Shown: positions 1 to 5,667, counted from the stretch's first letter. The stretch: DNA of 6,854 nucleotides from UBA9676 sp036005525 (GCA_036005525.1 DASYQM010000354.1:1-6854), one strand, 5' to 3'. Program-made: numbers and translations. Notes: generated by a model from the sequence alone, not told the origin.

Positions 1-2
1 GA

Positions 3-36
3 GCGCCCGGTGCCCGGAAACGGGCACGCCGGGTGC
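3..36 (+). ncRNA. Group II intron domain V hairpin
   Basis: This is the catalytic hairpin of group II introns. Pairing visible in the sequence: lower helix 3-10 with 29-36 (8 bp, including a G5-U34 wobble), a two-base CG bulge at 27-28 on the 3' side only, an upper helix 11-16 with 21-26 (6 bp), and a GAAA tetraloop at 17-20. Total length 34 nt, 3'-side bulge, GNRA loop and a G-U pair at the third position all match the known domain V layout. The triad at 4-6 reads CGC, the variant known in some bacterial introns (class C), instead of the commoner AGC. Confidence 0.65.
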
Positions 37-42
37 GGGAAG

Positions 43-94
43 CGGTCCGGGGAAACGGGCCGGCCGAAAGACCGGAACCGCGCCCCGGGCCGAC
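43..94 (+). ncRNA. Group II intron domain VI hairpin and intron 3' end
   Basis: Bases 43-52 pair with 83-92 over ten consecutive pairs (one G-U, 46 with 89). Inside, 56-58 pairs with 78-80 and 60-63 with 72-75, and the hairpin is capped by a GAAA loop at 66-69. The helix ends two bases before the predicted junction, and those bases are AC. A competing fold pairs 42-46 with 77-81. The bulged adenosine normally found 7-8 nt from the intron end is not visible, because the 3' strand at 83-92 contains no A. Confidence 0.5.
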
Positions 95-376
95 TTCACC
101 ACCCACCTCAGCGCCGCCATGACGGAACTGGTCACCGCCCGCGACTGGCTGACCGTCTGCCAACTCCCGGCCTACGCTCCCGAACTCAACCCAGCCGAGG
201 CCGTGTGGTCGCACCTGAAGAGATCCCTGACCAACCTGGCCAAACGCAACCTCGCCCAGCTCACCGCGCTGGTCAAGACCCGGCTCAAACGGATGCAGTA
301 CCGGCCCGGCCTCCTTGAAGGCTTCCTCGCCAGCACCCGGCTCGACCTCACACCCTTCTGTAACATCCACCATTAA
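95..376 (+). pseudogene. IS630-family transposase, C-terminal exon/fragment
   Basis: C-terminal part of an IS630/Tc1-type DDE transposase, read in the frame of the ATG at 119. From about 98 it reads THLSAAMTELVTARDWLTV, then LPAYAPELNPAEAVWSHLKR (about 169-228), then a basic tail ending near RMQYRPGLLEGFLA. The NPAE motif carries the last acidic catalytic residue; its Glu codon is near 197-199. The catalytic domain normally has a WDN-like motif with the second Asp just before the N/T-H-x-S segment. That motif is missing here because the sequence to the left changes to intron-like RNA at 94. A product starting at 119 would be 85 residues, too short to transpose. The gene belongs to a different IS630 subgroup from the one at the right edge. 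Confidence 0.8.
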
Positions 377-385
377 AGATCTTTA
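374..385. repeat. 12-bp perfect palindrome at the IS630 3' end
   Basis: TAAAGATCTTTA is a perfect palindrome that includes the transposase stop codon. It is AT-rich against a very GC-rich background. It may be part of the insertion sequence end. The other end is not in the window, so a terminal inverted repeat cannot be confirmed. Confidence 0.5.
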
Positions 386-429
386 GTGCCGCGTCAGGCA
401 GCGTTTGCCCAGGTGATGAGCCGGCACTA
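384..429. repeat. 8-bp inverted repeat flanking the kinase 3' end
   Basis: TAGTGCCG at 384-391 is the exact inverse complement of CGGCACTA at 422-429, with a 30-bp spacer. The right arm contains the kinase stop codon (427-429, minus strand). The spacer is long for an intrinsic terminator, and a chance match cannot be excluded. Confidence 0.3.
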
Positions 430-1339
430 CCCGATGCGTGCTTCGTAGCGCAGCAGGGCGGGCAGGTCCCCGGGGCCGGGAGCGCTGTCAAGGCCGTGCG
501 CGGAGAACCATCTGGCTATGTTGGTGGCGTCCCGGTCCAGGAACTCCGCGCCGCGGGGATTAGCGATCACGTCGACGACCTGGGGCAGGTCGATCATGAT
601 AGGGCGCCCGTGGTGGACCAGCAGGTTATACGCGGACATGTCGCCGTGCGCTAGTCCATGGCCAGCGAGCGTGACCAGGGCCTGCACGAGCTGATCCCAC
701 AGCCCCGCCAGCTCGGTGCCTCGCAGGCGGGTGTCGGCCAGCCGCGGCGCGGCGGCGCCGTCGCTTTCGCCAATGAACTCGAGCAGGACCTCGGTGCCGA
801 GCACCTGTACCGGGTACGGCACGGGACACCCGCCTCATGGAGCTGCACAGGGCGCCGAACTCGGCGTTCGCCCAATGCCTGGCGATCATCTCCCGCCCGG
901 TTGACGTGCGGCTGGCTATCGCCCGGCCGGCCCGGGACTCGCGGGCCCGTCGGCCTTCCAGGTAGCCGCTGTCGCGGTGGAACATCTTGTGCTCGGCATC
1001 GCGGTACCGTTTGGCGGCAAGCAGGCAGGAGCGGCCTGTTCCCGGCACGCCGCGGCGCAACAGGAAGACGTCGGCTTCCTTGCCGGTCTTCAGGATCCCG
1101 AGCTCGGTATCAACGGCAGCCAGCTCGGTGACCAGCCAGTCCGGGTACGGACGGGGCCCGCGCTCGCCGGCGCTGGGCTGATCCCAGGTGGACCAGCGGT
1201 CCCCTTCGGGCAGGCCGTCCACGGAGTCGAGGGCATCCGGAGCGGGCAGCGACGGACGGTGACGTTGGCGTTTGGCGAAGGTCGGCTCGTGGTCGTCAAA
1301 GCGCCGCTTTCCGCGGCGGTCGAAGGCAAAGTCCGGCAC
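427..1339 (-). pseudogene. RIO-type serine/threonine protein kinase, two frameshifts
   Basis: Atypical protein kinase of the RIO1-like family. The GTG start at 1339 is preceded by GAGGAG (1353-1348) at 8-nt spacing. Frame one carries the ATP-binding loop KTGKEADV (residues 84-91), the probable ATP-anchoring Lys110 in AAKRY, and the segment KMFHRDSGYLEGRRA. It loses homology near 840. The next few residues, LHEAGVP, lie in a second frame. The rest, from VPYPVQVLGTE to the stop at 427, lies in a third. That last frame holds the catalytic loop HGDMSAYN and the metal-binding IDLPQ motif. Adding one G near 842 and one G in the run at 823-825 (plus strand) restores a single reading frame of about 304 codons, normal for the family. 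As written, no single product has both ATP-binding and catalytic halves. The gene is either a pseudogene or carries two sequencing errors. Confidence 0.85.
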
Positions 1340-1347
1340 TGGTGGCG

Positions 1348-1353
1348 CTCCTC
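1348..1353 (-). promoter_or_regulatory. Ribosome binding site of the RIO kinase gene
   Basis: GAGGAG on the minus strand, 8 nt before the GTG at 1339. It supports that codon as the start. Confidence 0.7.
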
Positions 1354-1681
1354 AGGCAGGCGGTCAGGGCGGGCAGCATGAAGCCCGAAACAGTGGTCGA
1401 CATCCGTAGCCCTCCCTTCCGCTCGGCCGGCATCACCGGTCTCGGCCTGTGGGCCCGAGGGTGCCACGCCCGGGCACCGGCGGCATCTGAATTCCGCAGC
1501 CGGCACCCCTCCGGTCACCGGCCCAGTCTCGACGATCAGCACCCAGAGGAGCAGCCCGGCCGGGGCAAACGTGACCTGCTACGGCACTAGAAGAGTGACG
1601 ATCGCGGCAACCGCGAGCGGACGACGGTGGACGTTGACGGAGGGGCATAGTGCTGAGCACGGGCGGCCTGACCGGGCCGGT

Positions 1682-1687
1682 TAACAT
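1682..1687 (+). promoter_or_regulatory. Candidate -10 element for leaderless expression of the ASCH-like gene
   Basis: TAACAT fits the actinobacterial TANNNT -10 pattern. It ends exactly six bases before the ATG at 1694, the spacing expected when transcription starts at the A of the start codon. No Shine-Dalgarno sequence is visible before this ATG, and the same TAA is the upstream in-frame stop. No -35 match was found at 17-18 bp. Confidence 0.4.
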
Positions 1688-1693
1688 CGGCTG

Positions 1694-1984
1694 ATGGAGT
1701 TCAGCAGGGAGTTGCGCGACGATGTGCTCTCGGGCGACATCACCGTCTCCTTCCGGCTGTGGCGGCGCGCCAAGGTCAGGGTCGGCGGCCGCTATCCCGT
1801 CGGCCCTGGATATATCGAGGTCGACGCCGTGGAACTGATGCCCTTTTCCGCCATTACGCCAGCCGATCTGCGCCGCAGTGGCGAGAAAGACATGGAGTCC
1901 CTTCGCCATCGGGCCGCCCACGCCGGCCCGGTCACCGACGACACCGTGCTCTACCGGGTGGAGTTCCACGCCGTAGCGACGTAG
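1694..1984 (+). CDS. Small ASCH-domain-like (PUA-fold) protein
   Basis: A 96-residue soluble protein. The order FRLWRRAKVRVGGRYPV (residues 20-36), IEVDAVELMPFSAIT (41-55), then an acidic/basic helix and a closing strand YRVEFHAV (87-94) resembles small actinobacterial ASCH-domain proteins. That fold is related to PUA domains and is thought to bind RNA or modified nucleotides. The length is typical of a stand-alone ASCH protein. ATG 1694 is the only usable start, since an in-frame TAA lies at 1682-1684. The gene converges on the small minus-strand gene with 37 bp between stops, so it is probably a single-gene unit. No catalytic activity can be assigned; the family call rests on recalled sequence pattern, not a search. 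Confidence 0.65.
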   Translation: MEFSRELRDDVLSGDITVSFRLWRRAKVRVGGRYPVGPGYIEVDAVELMPFSAITPADLRRSGEKDMESLRHRAAHAGPVTDDTVLYRVEFHAVAT

Positions 1985-2021
1985 TAACCGGGCCGCTGGG
2001 AGAAACCGTCACGAAGCCGAC

Positions 2022-2276
2022 TCACAGGAATTGGCCCGGTGAACTCTCTATTTCGCCGTTCCAGACCACGGCCACGACCTCAGCTGGATCGATCACGGTC
2101 CACCCGGTCTCGCGCTCGAGACGGACCAGGCCGTCCGGGCGGACCTCCACGCCGGTCAGCTTCTTGGTCTCGCCTGTGGCGAAACCGATCTGGCCAATCC
2201 TGTTGATGACCACCGAAATCGAGCCGGACTTGCCGATGACGGGCCTGAGCAGATCGCGGATCGTCTCGCCGGTCAT
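2022..2276 (-). CDS. Conserved small protein of unknown function, 84 residues
   Basis: I do not recognise a named family. The protein has a short N-terminal helix (TGETIRDLLRPVIG), then a strongly beta-patterned stretch from SISVVINRIGQIGFATG through VRPDGLVRLERETGWTVID to VVAVVWNGE. This pattern suggests a small beta barrel (SH3- or Sm-like) acting as a binding module, which is inference only. There is no signal peptide, membrane segment or cysteine. The ATG at 2276 is fixed by GGAGGTGA directly upstream, one of the best ribosome binding sites in the window, which suggests substantial expression. It lies 224 bp downstream of the methyltransferase gene on the same strand and converges on the ASCH-like gene. 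Codon use and start signals indicate a real gene. Confidence 0.75.
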   Translation of the reverse strand: MTGETIRDLLRPVIGKSGSISVVINRIGQIGFATGETKKLTGVEVRPDGLVRLERETGWTVIDPAEVVAVVWNGEIESSPGQFL

Positions 2277-2282
2277 GAATCG

Positions 2283-2290
2283 TCACCTCC
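2283..2290 (-). promoter_or_regulatory. Strong Shine-Dalgarno site of the 84-residue gene
   Basis: GGAGGTGA on the minus strand is complementary to the 16S rRNA 3' end over its full length. The GGAGG core is 9 nt from the ATG at 2276, and it decides the start. Confidence 0.8.
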
Positions 2291-2386
2291 AGATGCCGCT
2301 ACGACCAGGATGCCCCGTGCCGCCAGCCAGACGCGCGGTCAGCCCTCGACCTGCAGTCGGCGCATCCAGGGCCCGCGAACATGCAG

Positions 2387-2400
2387 CGGTGCTAGCACCG
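2387..2400. promoter_or_regulatory. 14-bp perfect palindrome, possible operator
   Basis: CGGTGCTAGCACCG is a perfect palindrome about 110 bp before the start of the 84-residue gene, in an otherwise non-coding gap. Its length and symmetry suit a dimeric repressor site. A hairpin role in RNA is also possible. No regulator gene is present in the window. Confidence 0.35.
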
Positions 2401-2451
2401 GCGGATCACGGCGGGACATGTGGTGCGGGCTCGCCCGGACACATCCCTTGG

Positions 2452-2479
2452 CGGCCCGGCAGCGCAGCGCTCCAGGCCG
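2452..2479 (-). terminator. Candidate terminator hairpin after the methyltransferase gene
   Basis: On the minus strand, CGGCC pairs with GGCCG at the ends. An inner arm with a G-U pair and one bulged G leads to a short AGC/GCT tip. The hairpin begins about 22 bp past the stop of the methyltransferase gene. There is no U-tract, as is common for actinomycete terminators. Confidence 0.4.
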
Positions 2480-2500
2480 GCAGGCGGCAGGTGACGGTGG

Positions 2501-3457
2501 CTATCGCGGGCCGGTGGCCAGGAACGCGTCTGCGATCGCCTGCACGTGCCGCGCGTCGGTGCCGCAGCAGCCACCGAGGATGGTGATGCCCGGGTGCTGC
2601 GCGCGCAGCCGCACGTAATCGCCGGCTAGCTCGACCGGGTCACCGGCGTCCAGAGTTGGTGATTCGTCGAGTTCGGCGTGGCTCTTCCGCGACGCGTTCG
2701 CGCGGACGCTGCGGACGCGTGCGCCGATCGCACCACCGGGGAGGGCTGACGCGAAGTGGGAGGGGTGCGCACAGTTGACCCCGTAGTAGGCCGGCGAGCG
2801 GCCGGTGGCGGCGTCCACCGCTTCGACCGCATCGGCCAAAGATGTGCCATCGGGCAGGCGGCCATCGGTTTCGGTGGTGAAGGAGATCGCGGCCGGAACG
2901 CCAGCGCGGGCCGCGGCCCGGGCTATCCCGATCGCCTCGGCGGCGTAGGTGATGGTCATCGCGTGCACCAGGTCCACGTCTGTGGCGGCGAGGGTGTCGA
3001 TCTGCTCCCGGTGGTAGTCCTCGGCTTCGTCCGCAGGCATGCATGCTGCCGGGTGGTAGGCGTCGGCGCGCGGCCCAATACATCCACTGACCACCACCGG
3101 CGAGCCCGCCGCATCCAGATAGTCGCCGCGCACCCGAGACAGCAGACCGGCGGCGGACTCGTTGACCCGGCCCAACTCCGCCGCCGGATACCCGATCCGC
3201 GAACCCCAGTCCCGGCTGGCCCGCCACGTCGGCGCCTCGAGGATCACACCGCAGCCGTGCTGCACCGCGATGTCCACATGACGGCGGAAATACGCCTCCA
3301 GCGCAGCCGTGCCGCATGCGTCGTCAACCAGCACGAAGGACGCGAACTCCGGCAAGTCGAACCCCTGATTGAAGATCAGATCGGTCTCAAGCCCAGAGTC
3401 GGTCAAGAACACCTCGCCGCCCAGCTGCGGCAGCACGTCGCGATACACGTCTTCCAC
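2501..3457 (-). CDS. Homocysteine S-methyltransferase family protein
   Basis: A zinc-dependent methyltransferase-fold protein of 318 residues, in the family that includes MmuM and betaine-homocysteine methyltransferase. These cytoplasmic enzymes move a methyl group, for example from S-methylmethionine, to homocysteine to make methionine. The N-terminal LTDSGLETDL (18-27) matches the family's DGGLxTxL motif, with Ser replacing the second residue. EAPTWRAS (74-81) follows. The zinc ligands are expected to be Cys229 in GVNCAHP and Cys297-Cys298 in GGCCGT near the C terminus, and all three are present. The length is normal. The GTG at 3457 is the first start after an in-frame stop at 3488-3490; the ribosome binding site there is weak. 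The gene lies 73 bp downstream of the glycosylase gene and may share its transcript. The exact methyl donor and acceptor are not determined, and no SAM or cobalamin riboswitch is visible upstream. Confidence 0.9.
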   Translation of the reverse strand: MEDVYRDVLPQLGGEVFLTDSGLETDLIFNQGFDLPEFASFVLVDDACGTAALEAYFRRHVDIAVQHGCGVILEAPTWRASRDWGSRIGYPAAELGRVNESAAGLLSRVRGDYLDAAGSPVVVSGCIGPRADAYHPAACMPADEAEDYHREQIDTLAATDVDLVHAMTITYAAEAIGIARAAARAGVPAAISFTTETDGRLPDGTSLADAVEAVDAATGRSPAYYGVNCAHPSHFASALPGGAIGARVRSVRANASRKSHAELDESPTLDAGDPVELAGDYVRLRAQHPGITILGGCCGTDARHVQAIADAFLATGPR

Positions 3458-3530
3458 CCCCGTTAGGCCCGCCAGGACAACACACGCTCAGGCCGATTGT
3501 CACACCACCCACCTCGCCACTCGACCTCAC

Positions 3531-4100
3531 TTAGCCCTCAACATGCAGCCTCATCTCTCGGAACGCCTCAATGAGCTTAGGTGTAGTCCATAGCGCATTC
3601 AGGCCGCTCGGATTGGGCAGCACCCACACCCGGGTCTCGCCGATGGTCTCGCCCTGCGGGCCCACCGCCGCGTCGCGGCGGCCGAACGCCGCCCGGTAGG
3701 CGGTGACCCCGACGACCGCGAGCCACCGCGGCTGGAACCGGGCGATCTTCGCGTTCAGGATGCGAGCGCCCGCGAGGAACTCCTCGGGCCGGAGCTCGTC
3801 GGCGCGGGCGGTCGCGCGCGCGACGATGTTGGTGATGCCGAGCCCGATGCCGAGCAGCTGCTCCTGCTCAGCGGGCCGGAGGACGCGCTCGGTGAAGCCG
3901 GAGCTGTGCAACGCCGGCCAGAAGCGGTTCCCAGGCCGGGCGAAGTGGTACCCGGTGGCGGCGGAGTACAGGCCCGGGTTGATGCCCGCGAACAGGACGC
4001 GCAGGCCGGCCGCGATGACGTCGGGGATCGCCCAGTCCCTGGACGCCTCAAGATCAGCTTGCGTAGGGCCCGGCCGGGCCGACGGAGGGGCGGGCGTCAC
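3531..4100 (-). CDS. mug: Mismatch-specific uracil/thymine DNA glycosylase (Mug/TDG family)
   Basis: Base-excision repair enzyme of 189 residues that removes uracil or thymine mispaired with G, leaving an abasic site. The catalytic motif GINPG (39-43), with the key Asn41, is followed by RPGNRFWPAL (55-64), a central ITNIVARATARADEL (89-103), and the minor-groove wedge motif NPSGLNA (163-169). These are the family signatures. The GTG at 4100 was chosen because homology begins shortly after it and it overlaps the amidohydrolase stop as GTGA (a 4-base overlap). Longer in-frame starts up to 4199 would add about 33 Arg/Ala-rich residues inside the upstream gene. No strong Shine-Dalgarno site precedes it, which fits translational coupling. 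Repair of deaminated C or 5-methyl-C is especially relevant in GC-rich DNA. Confidence 0.92.
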   Translation of the reverse strand: MTPAPPSARPGPTQADLEASRDWAIPDVIAAGLRVLFAGINPGLYSAATGYHFARPGNRFWPALHSSGFTERVLRPAEQEQLLGIGLGITNIVARATARADELRPEEFLAGARILNAKIARFQPRWLAVVGVTAYRAAFGRRDAAVGPQGETIGETRVWVLPNPSGLNALWTTPKLIEAFREMRLHVEG

Positions 4101-5395
4101 GAGATGCGCTCGCTGAACGGGTTTACGAGCGCCTGCCCGGCGGCCGGCACTCCGAGCTGCAGCACAAGCCAGATCCGCGCAGGGTCGGCGAGAAGGCACG
4201 GTTCCCGTACCGGGTCACCGTCGACGATGATCAGGTCGGCGATCTTGCCCGTCTCCACGGTGCCGATGAGCTCGCCCAGCCCGAGGGCCTCCGCGGCGGT
4301 CTTGGTCGCGGCCGTAAGGGCCTCGGCGGCCGTGAGCCCGTGGTGAATCATCCGCTGGATCTCCAGTCCGGCGGCCAGGTTCATGTCGCTGCCGAGAGCG
4401 ATGCTGACCCCCGCCTTCTTGGCGGCCCGCATGCTGGCCGCACCCTGCTCAAGGTTGTGGTGCGCCAGGTCGGTCAGTACCGGCGGCATCTCCGGCACCG
4501 GTTCGGCTTGAGACGGGTCGATCACCTCGCCCAGCCCGGCCATCCAGTAGTAACCGGACAAGGTCGGCACCAGGAACTGGCCGGCCGCCGCCATCGCGTC
4601 CAGCAGGTCTGGCCGCTGATGCAGGTACATGCCGTGCTCGATGGTGTCGGCGCCGTGGCGGACCGCCGCCGCGCAGCCGTCCAGCCCTTCGGCGTGGGCG
4701 CAGACCCGGAAGCCCATGCGGTGCGCCTCATCGGCCACCGCCGCCAGCTCCGCCTCGGTCAGCTGGAGCGGATCGGGATCCTCCAGCTCGTTGGAGCGGG
4801 CGCCGGTCGTCATCACCTTGATGAAATCGGCGCCCGCGCGGATCTGCTCCCGCACCGCCCGCCGCATCTCATCGGGACCGTCGGCCTCCCGGTACATGTC
4901 GCCGTAGAAACGGCCGCCCGGCGCCGTCGCCGAAATGATCTTCCCGCAGGTCAGCAACCGGGGACCGCGGAACGCGCCGTAGCGCATCGCCTGCCGCGCC
5001 TCCTGCGGCGCCCGGCCCTGAGACCCGGTGACCCGCACGGTCGTTACGCCGTGACGCAAGTGGTCGCGCAGCTCGGCCTGCAGGAAGTGCCCGGCGGTGC
5101 CCGGGAGCACCTCCTCCGCACCGCGCAGGACCTGCGGGATGCGGCCCGACGCGTGGGTGTGCGCGTCGGTCAGCCCGGGCATCAGCACCCGCTGCCCCAC
5201 GTCCAGCTGCTGGGCGCCGTCCGGGCACGGCTCCGACGCATCGCCCACCCCCCGGATGATCCCGTCCTCCACCAGGACGGCTGCGTTATCGCGGACCGGG
5301 CCGCCGGTGCCATCGAACAGCCGTGCGCCCGTCAGCCACAGCCGCCCCTGGCCAGGAGCCGGAGCGGCAAGCAGCGCCGGGAACCTGTGTGCCAC
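4097..5395 (-). CDS. Metal-dependent amidohydrolase (imidazolonepropionase/prolidase-like)
   Basis: Cytoplasmic amidohydrolase-superfamily enzyme, 432 residues from the start chosen here. Residue numbers below count from the alternative GTG at 5431. A small beta domain (LTGARLFDGTGGP) precedes the TIM barrel. Expected metal ligands are His91 and His93 in DAHTH, Lys205 in FIKVMTTGA (probably carboxylated), His246 in CAHAEG, His266 in IEHGMYL, and Asp349 in GSDMN. All are present, so a binuclear, active enzyme is expected. The C-terminal GKIADLIIVDGDP closes the second beta domain. This set resembles bacterial enzymes acting on Xaa-Pro/Xaa-Arg dipeptides or related amides; the substrate is not predictable. 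GTG 5395 has GAGGAGG 11 nt upstream, while GTG 5431 has no ribosome binding site. The gene is first in the probable unit with mug. Confidence 0.88.
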   Translation of the reverse strand: MAHRFPALLAAPAPGQGRLWLTGARLFDGTGGPVRDNAAVLVEDGIIRGVGDASEPCPDGAQQLDVGQRVLMPGLTDAHTHASGRIPQVLRGAEEVLPGTAGHFLQAELRDHLRHGVTTVRVTGSQGRAPQEARQAMRYGAFRGPRLLTCGKIISATAPGGRFYGDMYREADGPDEMRRAVREQIRAGADFIKVMTTGARSNELEDPDPLQLTEAELAAVADEAHRMGFRVCAHAEGLDGCAAAVRHGADTIEHGMYLHQRPDLLDAMAAAGQFLVPTLSGYYWMAGLGEVIDPSQAEPVPEMPPVLTDLAHHNLEQGAASMRAAKKAGVSIALGSDMNLAAGLEIQRMIHHGLTAAEALTAATKTAAEALGLGELIGTVETGKIADLIIVDGDPVREPCLLADPARIWLVLQLGVPAAGQALVNPFSERIS

Positions 5396-5406
5396 GCGGT
5401 ACCAAT

Positions 5407-5413
5407 CCTCCTC
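5407..5413 (-). promoter_or_regulatory. Shine-Dalgarno site that favours the 5395 start of the amidohydrolase
   Basis: GAGGAGG on the minus strand lies 11 nt before the GTG at 5395. It falls inside the reading frame if the GTG at 5431 is used instead. Confidence 0.55.
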
Positions 5414-5440
5414 GTGTCTTCGTGCCGTCACGGAGCCGAA

Positions 5441-5475
5441 CCGGTGACAGACCGTGGCCCAAATCCTCTCACCGG
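5441..5475. promoter_or_regulatory. Inverted repeat in the divergent promoter region, possible operator
   Basis: CCGGTGA (5441-5447) and TCACCGG (5469-5475) are exact inverse complements with arm centres 28 bp apart. They lie just upstream of the amidohydrolase. Spaced half-sites like this can bind a regulator dimer or tetramer. No regulator gene is adjacent, so the assignment is weak. Confidence 0.35.
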
Positions 5476-5499
5476 CCCGCCAGGTCGGGCTCGGCGGGC
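5475..5499. repeat. 7-bp GC hairpin in the divergent region
   Basis: GCCCGCC (5475-5481) pairs with GGCGGGC (5493-5499) around an 11-nt loop. It abuts the preceding inverted repeat. Its function is unknown. Confidence 0.35.
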
Positions 5500-5586
5500 G
5501 GGAACGTAACGAGCAAGAACACTGCGGCGCCGTTCCCCGCCGGCTGCCCCCGGCGCGAGCCTGCGCGTCTGGCGCGAACGGCCCGC

Positions 5587-5592
5587 TATGAT
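5587..5592 (+). promoter_or_regulatory. Candidate -10 box for the SDR gene
   Basis: TATGAT differs from the TATAAT consensus at one position and stands out in GC-rich DNA. It predicts transcription start near 5599 and a leader of about 69 nt. No good -35 match occurs at 17-18 bp. Confidence 0.4.
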
Positions 5593-5655
5593 GCCGCTCG
5601 CCGCCACGCCGGAATCGCCGGGGGAGACGGGCAGCGGCAGCCCGTTCCGGTCAAG

Positions 5656-5661
5656 AGGAGG
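5656..5661 (+). promoter_or_regulatory. Shine-Dalgarno site of the SDR gene
   Basis: AGGAGG lies 6 nt before the ATG at 5668. It shows that the reading frame open upstream of this point is not part of the protein. Confidence 0.8.
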
Positions 5662-5667
5662 CGCATC

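Larger units (their letters stand above)
1..94 (+). mobile_element. Group II intron, 3' end only (domains V and VI), inserted in an IS630 transposase gene
   Basis: A self-splicing retroelement RNA; only its 3' end lies in the window. Bases 3-36 form a 34-nt hairpin with the dimensions of domain V, and 43-92 form a long hairpin in the domain VI position. AC at 93-94 matches the AY dinucleotide that normally ends group II introns. Upstream of 95 no frame resembles a transposase, while IS630 homology begins immediately after it. That is what an intron/3'-exon junction would look like. An intron-encoded reverse transcriptase/maturase and the 5' exon would lie to the left, outside the window. The fold was done by hand and no covariance model was run. 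The alternative is chance GC-rich hairpins within a decayed transposase. Confidence 0.65.
1340..1693. other. 354-bp intergenic region without a convincing gene
   Basis: This lies between the divergent kinase (minus) and ASCH-like gene (plus). Open frames here have no recognisable domain and read like GC-rich shadows. A 6-bp hairpin (GGTGCC 1460-1465, GGCACC 1473-1478) is present. I see no tRNA, riboswitch or insertion-sequence remnant. Promoters for both flanking genes should lie here. Confidence 0.6.

Noticed and set aside
10..318. 102-residue open frame over the left edge
   Set aside because: It is out of frame with the transposase homology and covers the intron-like hairpins. Its product is low-complexity.
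1342..1590. 82-residue open frame between the kinase and ASCH-like gene
   Set aside because: There is no domain-like pattern and no good ribosome binding site, and composition is as expected for non-coding GC-rich sequence.
1433..1969. 178-residue minus-strand frame covering the ASCH-like gene
   Set aside because: It is a shadow of the plus-strand gene and runs into non-coding sequence with no recognisable motif.
3458..3530. SAM or cobalamin riboswitch upstream of the methyltransferase gene
   Set aside because: The 73-bp gap is too short and shows no conserved riboswitch elements.
3531..4199. Longer form of the glycosylase starting at 4199
   Set aside because: The extra residues are Arg/Ala-rich, lie inside the amidohydrolase gene, and are not part of the Mug fold. 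The GTGA overlap start is more plausible.
4340..5509. Long open frame on the plus strand opposite the amidohydrolase (389 residues)
   Set aside because: It mirrors the amidohydrolase codons, has no recognisable domain, and is rich in Arg, His and Gly. This is the usual antisense shadow in GC-rich DNA.
5323..5667. Upstream in-frame extension of the SDR gene
   Set aside because: The extension has no homology, overlaps the divergent amidohydrolase, and ignores the AGGAGG site placed correctly before the ATG at 5668.
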